Of a stretch of 64,000 bases of DNA, positions 57,623 through 64,000 are shown piece after piece. The first letter of the stretch is position 1, and each line of letters opens with the position of its first letter. Source of the DNA: Allacma fusca (lineage: Eukaryota; Arthropoda; Collembola; Symphypleona; Sminthuridae); the NCBI GenBank assembly GCA_947179485.1, contig OX359250.1, forward strand, positions 5,229,661 to 5,293,660. Reading direction: 5' to 3'. A model generated the notes under the pieces. That model saw only the letters and a program-made list of their open reading frames with translations. It did not search any database and had not been told where the DNA came from. The position numbers and the translations under genes are program-made.

Positions 57623-58954
57623 GCCACATAAACACTTGCTAATTGCCTATAAACAGAATAACTACCGTATCAGTGTCACTAAATAATTCGACATTTCCAC
57701 GTGGACATGTTATCTAAAATGTCAGAAGTATTGATTTTAAAGGAGTTGGGGTCATCCATATAAACGCACATTTTTTAGACATTCTTGCAGTAGTGTAATG
57801 TAATAATCTCGCCATCTATGGTGACTTCCTAATTTATTTAAACTTTCTTTTGCAGCTGTAATTAGTACCATTGACTGGATGTTGCAAACAGCTAGTTCGT
57901 GCGATTTTAGTGAATTTTCTAATTAAAAATGCTTTTAAATAAAACCTACGTATACGTCCTTCTGCCTGTCAAGTTACATTTTCCGTCCCACATGTTTACC
58001 CCAATACCTCACTTCGCCCACTTTGTGATTTTGTTTATATGAAGAGGTAAGGTGCAATTAGTCGTAAGTTGATTTCCAAAATTTCGCAGGTGAATTTTTT
58101 TTGTTGTAAAATATATTTGTTACATTGTAAAATTATTGACCGAATGAGTGACCTACCACAAATTACCTTTGACCTATAGGATTTTACTCATGAATTAGTA
58201 CAAGTACCTGATGATTTTTTCTTTTCGCTTGTTCACAGTAAAAGCCATTATTAATCTTCCATTTTTATTATGGCTATTACCGATGGCTAATAGCAAAATC
58301 TCGACGATAAAAACGAGATAAACGAAGCCGATTATCTGATGTCGATTATTAATTTTTTCGCAAACGAGCACAGGTGTGGCATTACAATATGCCCATGTAC
58401 AAATACACATGACGTCATATACAGTCAGTCAGACTTCGTTGTGACAACGAATGATTATCCAGTGAGTCAGTCGTAATTTGTCAGATTTTTGTATGACATC
58501 ATTTGTGGCACATCCCTAATTCATTCCGTGAAATGTATATTTTTGAATGAAGTTTGAAAAAAACTCTTTAAGCAAGAGCTGCAAAGAATGATTATTTCCA
58601 AAATTCGAAAATGCCCAAAATTTTGAAGGGCATTTTGAAAGTTGGACATTTTCTGCATTTTCAGGGCATTTTTGGCATTTTCAGGGCATTTTTGGCATTT
58701 TCAGGCATTTTTGGCATTTTCAATCGGGCAGGCATAAAACCGAGGGCAATTTCATTTGGCCAACACTGGTATTAAGAGTCTGACTCGCTCTTTAGTTGTC
58801 TGCATAAGTCATCATACTATCAGGGTCAAAATCAATTACTTTTTAATTTTATGCAATTTTTATTACTCATTGCTCAAGTGACATTTTTTTGTAGTAGTCC
58901 AGAATTGGGTGATAAAATTCGGATATCATTAACCTCTCATCTCATCTTCCAATA

Positions 58955-61900
58955 ATGAAGAGAGCTACCACAAAAGGTTCAAGTAAGTTTTATCCAAATA
59001 TTGATTTTTGTATGTTTGTATACAAAATGATAAAAGATTGAAAATAAATTGTGATGTTAAAGATTACTAATAAAGATTATTTTTAATCATTATTTTCGGA
59101 ATTATGTCAAATATTATTGAAAATTATCATCAAGGGGAAATGATTTCTACTACGTAGCGTACAATGCATGGGGAAAATGTTGACCGGTTCTTTTCAGTGT
59201 ATGGTGTGATTATTTAAAAAATGGTAAATTTTCAGGTGTAAGTTTAGTTTACCGACGGAGCACTGATTTTGATAAAAATTTGCTCGCAGGCAATATTTGA
59301 GGCGTAGGTTATTAAAGTTGTGAAAACCAAACTAAGGCAAGCCTCTAGCTTCCGAGACACGAAGGTCAAAGGTCATGTTTCCATTAATACTAATGTTATA
59401 TCTGTAATTTCACGGCAGATGTGCGCTTCTACCACAACATTTGCTTGTTAATACCTTTTTCACTGATTGAATCACTTGGAATCCTTTCCTATTTTTGGTT
59501 AGGCTAGGTTTTAAATTTTAGAGCGCTGATCACACCATCAAAATATATCCGGAAATTCTAATTGAACTTCCTTTATGTCTAATTAAAATTAATTCATAAA
59601 GCCTGCATAAATATGATCTTTCATATCTTCTAAACTAGAAGCGTCCGGAAAAAACTCATTCTCAACCTTCATCTACGCCTCAAAAAGTGTATGTGTAACA
59701 ATTTTAGACTAAATCGGTGATCCTCCGTTAAGCTAGACTTGTTCCTATTTAAAGTTCCTTTTAAGTGCCTACAATTTATTATGGATGTTTTAAATATTTA
59801 TGACAGCCACCGCCGGCTTCATAGATCTGAGTAGCGTCCATTGCCAGATGGGCTGTGAAGCCATCTTCCAGCAGATAAAGTCGAATAAGAAGTTCTATTT
59901 TACATCTTACACTTATGATTTGTGCCCGCTGCAAACGTAAGGGAAAAGTACACTTTTGGGGTGAGCTGGGGTGGTTTTAAAGAGGGAAAATAGTCGGACA
60001 TCAAAGAGTTTTATTTAACTATGCTGGTAGGGTGACATTTGTGAGATGGAGAGCTAATTGGAAATCTAATATGTTTTGAGAGACTAAAAATGAAGAATGG
60101 GTTTTTGGATTTAAAATAAATTAGCTTGATGGCTGATTGTGAATAGAATTTACATAGAGTTTGAATTTAGTAATTCATGTCTTGAAATACATGACAAAGA
60201 TCCACACCTTCCGAGACTGTGTTCATAATGTCAGTTTAATCAACTGCTGTTGAAATGGGTATTTTATTTGATTGAGGTGTTCATTAACTTATTTTGTTAC
60301 ATTTTGAAGTTTTTGTATAAATATAGCATATGATGTATATGTATGTGTATGTATCTATAATGATATATATTTATATGTAAGTAGATCTATGTATGTATGT
60401 ATAGGATTTCATGCAAATTGATTTGGTTACTTTTACTGTAGGATCTGCTGGAGCTGTTTGCCCCGTATATATAGGGTGCCGCTTAAGGTAATGTAATTTT
60501 CGTCGTCTATGGTACGTGCAATCTCTTTCGTGTTCGGAGAAAACTCCGCCGGGGATTTTTACGCGGAGATATTTACGCAGAGAAAACTCCGCGGGAGATT
60601 CTTACGCCCGGGTGGAGATTATTACGCGGGGATTCTTACGCGGAGAAAATTCCGCCGGAGATTTTTACGCCACGGGAGAGAAAATTACGTGGAGAAAATT
60701 CCTTCGGAGATTATTTTGCTGCATTTTAAACTACATCCGGAAAAAACAATTTAACTGCCAAGGGTAACATTTTCAGTAGAATATTGTGAGACACTGTCAG
60801 TAAAAATTGTGCTAGCGAATTCTGAAATGCCAAGTGAGAGAAAATTCCGCAGGAGATTTTTACGCTGAGTAATTATCTGTAACACATGAATTTTATTCTT
60901 ATACAAGTGTTTTTTTCAAAACAGTAGTCATAAAATGCACTTCGTAACATACAGTAACATTAACGAATAAATACAGCATCCACAAAGCACTAGACGAAGT
61001 CATTGTGAATTATGCTGCTGGGAAGAGTGACACAAATTTTTATTTATTAGAATCTGCTATGCGGGTTTCACGCATTTGTCATCATTGTACTGCCTTTATT
61101 GAATTGCGTTAATCAATGACAATATGTATAGAAAATAACGAGTCGATTATTGCAGCCCTGGACTGAAATTTAATTTGTTGAAATCACCTCATCTTTGACC
61201 ATCTCATCTTCATGACATATACTTATAGTGGTGCCCAATCATTATGGTTGGCATTATGAATTTAAAGAATTCACTGGCGCAATTCGTTCTGGCAGTGTCT
61301 CACAATATTCTACAGAAAATATTATTAATCTCCGAAGGAATCCTCTCCGCTTAAATTTCTCTCACGTGGCGTAAAAATCTCCGGCGGAATTTCCTCCGCG
61401 TAAGAATCTCCGCGTAATAATCTCCACCCGGGCGTAATAATCTCCCGCGGAGTTTTCTCTGCGTAAATATCTCCGCGTAAAAATCCCCGGCGGAGTTTTC
61501 TCGTAACTCCATCTCTTTAGTAGTTGTGATTTGAAAGCTGTGACCTCTAGCTAAAGTTATCTGTTTAACAAAATTATTAATTATACCACTATATTGTTGG
61601 ATATAGCTGTTTTCATTATCATCAGTTTTACAGTTTTGGCGTTCCTTATTATGTGCCTTTATATACAAATTATTATTTTCTTCACTTGGAAGAAAATAAA
61701 AAACTATATGGGGAGAATGCGCGTCTTCAGAAAAAGGTCAAAGAGTTTGATGAGAAAGTGCAGGTAATGGAGATGGGACTTCAGCAAGAGTGGGAAAAGC
61801 TCAAGAACTACAACCGTGGTTTCTCAAGACGTGACCACACGAGTTTTGATTCAACCCGGTTCTGCAACTCCTATTTTGCTTTTTCATACAGAGTAAACTT

Positions 61901-62619
61901 TTGGTTTACCAATTAGGGAGGTTTTGGCGTTATGAATAGGGGCCCCGGGCACGAGGGGTGCAAAGCCCACTGGTCAATGTATAGTATTTGAAACTGGTTT
62001 TAAAAGTTGACTGTGCTTATAAATTTGTAGTATTTGGGCAGCAAAACCTGCCGCAGCAAAGGATTGGTCTCCTTCAAATGTTTCCTCTATTAACTATAAT
62101 AACCCAATATTTTGAAGAATTGTCTGGAAATCCTATTGCAACTATGCAGTTTTTCTATAATTTGTGTAAGTAGGACTGAGGTGATTCGCTAGATATTTTG
62201 TAGAATTTTCAGTTAATAACTTTCGTAATTAACTATTTACGATTTCTTCTTCAAAAGATAATTTTAATCAGTTTAGACTTGTACGAAAACACTGGCATGA
62301 AAGCAACCAAAAATTTTCTAATTTGATTCTAGTATGATACAAAAAATAAACTAATCTTATAGCCAAGTACTTGTCGTATACCTGTGAGATGTTATTGATA
62401 TCATACCCATAAATACCTTACAATTTAAACGTTAATACAAACGAAAGTTGTCACAATTGTTCATTTTAAATTCGGATGCATTGCAGGATGCAGACAAATT
62501 CCGGTCCTCGCGAGAAATGTTCCCAGAGGCGTCAAGTCTTACAATACATCAATAGATGGTGCTCTTGTTTGGCGAAGACGATGCGGACTAAAAGTTTGCT
62601 CTTGGGAAGAAATGAATGA
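58955..62619 (+). CDS. Unrecognised five-exon gene with a short coiled coil
   Basis: Exons 58955-58982, 59807-59936, 61634-61818, 62031-62165 and a last exon from about 62490. All phases agree across four junctions, and donors GTAAGT, GTAAGG, GTTTCT (weak) and GTAAGT are used. The ATG is in a plain context (A at -3). The protein starts MKRATTKGS, has a Cys-containing segment (SSVHCQMGCEAIF), a Tyr-rich part, then a charged heptad-like stretch of about 40 residues (ENKKLYGENARLQKKVKEF) that should form a coiled coil, and a hydrophobic segment (LLQMFPLLTIITQYFEELS). Two endings fit: donor 62166 with acceptor at 62494, stop TAG 62555, 179 aa; or donor 62164 with acceptor at 62487, stop TGA 62619, 202 aa. 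I do not recognise the family. Intron 2 holds the foldback element at 60535-61503. Confidence 0.6.
60535..61503. mobile_element. Foldback-type element with TTACGCGGAGA arrays
   Basis: The arms 60535-60824 and 61267-61503 are inverted copies: CGGAGAAAACTCCGCC, GGGGATTTTTACGCGGAG, ATATTTACGCAGAG and ACGCCCGGGTGGAGATTA occur in order on the left and reverse-complemented on the right. An inner block (60774-60800 against 61289-61315) matches at 25 of 27. Outer parts of both arms are a short tandem motif (GGAGATT.TTACGC). The loop of about 440 bp has no gene. It lies in intron 2 of the unrecognised gene. Confidence 0.8.
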
Positions 62620-64000
62620 ACTATAATAATAATCATTACAACTGAAACTGACTGAAAGATTTAACCAGAAGAGTTGCTATTTTATGCTTTAAAGGAACGA
62701 GTAAGCAAAGTTCTATATCTACTTGATCCAACAGTCCGATTTTAAGTGTACAGAAATCAATTAAACGACGCTTTTCAAACACATTTTATAGATTAACTTA
62801 AACAATTTTCATCTCATTCGAGCCTCACAATACGATTAATTGTGAGGCTCGAAAGACAATTTTTAAATTTTTAAAAAATTTGAGAAATAATTTAATTTCT
62901 GTCAGCATTAAGGGAGGTATGCGACCATATACAGTTAGTAGCTGCTTTGTGGTTCTTATCAAATTAAAATCAAGTTTAATCATTAGCAAATTATCATCAA
63001 ATTGTATGGGGTTGGGTTCCTCATAACTGCTTTGATACTTGAGAGATATTTTGAAGAAGCTAAATTTCCAACTTTTGTATCCTTAAATGCTTCATGTTTG
63101 TCTGAGGGCAATGCCAGTTTGCAATAAAAGTTTGTTTAAAATTCACACACGCACTTCAGCTAATAATTATCAGTGGGATTAGTTTCGAAAATGATGGTCT
63201 TACTTCAAACTATGGCTACTTCGCAATAAATAATTTGACTAGATTGATAAAATGCAATAATTTATCCTTTTAATTTTTGCTTGTACGTGCATGGAAACCA
63301 TGTACACCTGCGAGAGTTAGTTTGTGAGGCATGATTTTTCCAACCGACTGCATCCCAACTAATTAATTTCCTCATTAAGCAACTGGCTAAATGTAAAGAT
63401 CGGAAGCTTCCATCAAATATACGTTCTGCTGTGCTTCCGAACGGCTGTATGCAAAACTCATGAGGAAAAATTAAGACATAAATCTAGTTTTGAAGAGCGC
63501 CAAGCATGTATATAACAAGTTCGTTATAAGGAACGGGGAAGGGTAATTTCTAATTAAGATGTAAGAAAGATTGAAAAGTTGATCCACCTACAGTATTAGT
63601 TCCTGAAAGGAGCAACTTTTCGTATATATATGAAATTATACCGTATTAGGATGCGGTCAATGATTGAATGATCAAAATTGAAATTCTGATTGTACGTCTG
63701 AAATGTCGAAAGTATGAATGGGGGCTCAACCCCTATGGTGTGTGTAGTTACTTACTTTTAAAATTTGATTTATACATATAGGACCTAAATGTACCATTGT
63801 ATTTGAAGGAACTGTATCTATATCTATTATATGTACGAGCCTTATAATTACTCAAGTCAGTTGTAGTTGAAAATTGGGAAAAAGATAAGCATGAAGAAAA
63901 TAATTTTGTTCACAATTAAATCCAGAGATAATGAATGAAACAGGTTCATCATTATAGACATTGGAGAAAATAATAGAAAACAAACACTAGTCTGTTGTTA
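62620..64000. other. Non-coding stretch downstream of the unrecognised gene
   Basis: It contains a perfect 15-bp stem with a 7-nt loop at 62817-62831/62839-62853. No exon or delimited element is supported. Confidence 0.45.

Larger units (their letters stand above)
55899..58516. mobile_element. PIF/Harbinger-like element with TAA duplication
   Basis: 2618 bp. Ends GGGGTATGCCACAAATGA and TCATTTGTGGCACATCCC form an inverted repeat with few mismatches. TAA flanks both sides (55896-55898, 58517-58519), and the empty site is shown by the sister copy near 44010 (GATTAATTCATTC). A TWA 3-bp duplication and GG(G)-starting ends fit PIF/Harbinger. CAGTCAGTC words sit below both ends. No transposase was found. 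A second element (56457-57622) is inserted in it. Confidence 0.8.
55426..58768. mobile_element. Left-truncated copy of the GGCATTTT hAT-like element, interrupted by a nested stack
   Basis: Segments 55426-55898 and 58517-58768 align in order with the interior and right end of the element at 43083-44261 (for example CCTCGAATCAATGACAATAT, AACAAGCAGTTGGATTA, then GCAGGCATAAAACCGAGGGC and GGCCAACACTG). The left end with its CAGGGTTGGCC repeat is absent. The copy is split at TAA by the insertion at 55899-58516. Confidence 0.8.

Noticed and set aside
61500..61650. Exon 3 of the unrecognised gene beginning at the acceptor before GAAAATAAAAAAC
   Set aside because: That acceptor leads to an immediate stop when joined to exon 2; the acceptor at 61633 keeps the frame.

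Overview
The window is eukaryotic and looks like an invertebrate metazoan, most likely an arthropod. Genes are split by GT-AG introns, the sequence is AT-rich with many (GA)n, (TA)n and ACAT-type microsatellites, and transposable elements are abundant. A crustacean such as a parasitic copepod would fit, but nothing seen here fixes the species.

Layout. Positions 1-20866 hold no gene I can support: microsatellites, a tRNA-like relic near 298-392 and decayed dispersed repeats. Positions 20867-29898 are one complete Ty3-like LTR retrotransposon of 9032 bp. Its two 535-bp LTRs show no difference by eye, and all reading frames are open: gag, a protease-RT-RNase H-integrase pol in the -1 frame, and a third, env-position locus in which two long frames overlap for 1.1 kb. 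Positions 31741-40113 (minus strand) carry a six-exon mitochondrial-type 3-hydroxyacyl-CoA dehydrogenase gene (HADH family, 305 aa) whose 4.9-kb first intron is packed with repeat elements. Positions 46152-48679 (plus strand) carry a five-exon Rab8-type small GTPase (216 aa). Positions 58955-62619 (plus strand) carry a five-exon gene that I do not recognise, with a short coiled coil.

Between the genes from 36 kb onward are DNA transposons that can be delimited by terminal inverted repeats and target-site duplications: hAT-like elements with GGCATTTT subterminal arrays (36488-37369, 43083-44261, and a broken copy at 55426-58768), a PIF/Harbinger-like element, a second hAT-like element with CAAGTTCAAGT arrays and a small pogo/Tigger-like MITE. 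The last four form a four-deep nest at 55.4-58.8 kb. There are also several foldback-type elements whose long inverted arms are each built from a private tandem repeat (37.6, 38.6, 51.6, 53.4 and 60.5 kb).

Most interesting: the retrotransposon carries a textbook -1 frameshift signal between gag and pol (GGGAAAT, 7-nt spacer, 8-bp GC-rich stem). Its third locus encodes two overlapping proteins joined by an ATGA stop-start overlap, the downstream one ending in a transmembrane anchor. This dual-frame env-position module is the best candidate for an undescribed system. The cellular genes (fatty-acid beta-oxidation, vesicle traffic, unknown) have no evident functional link to one another.
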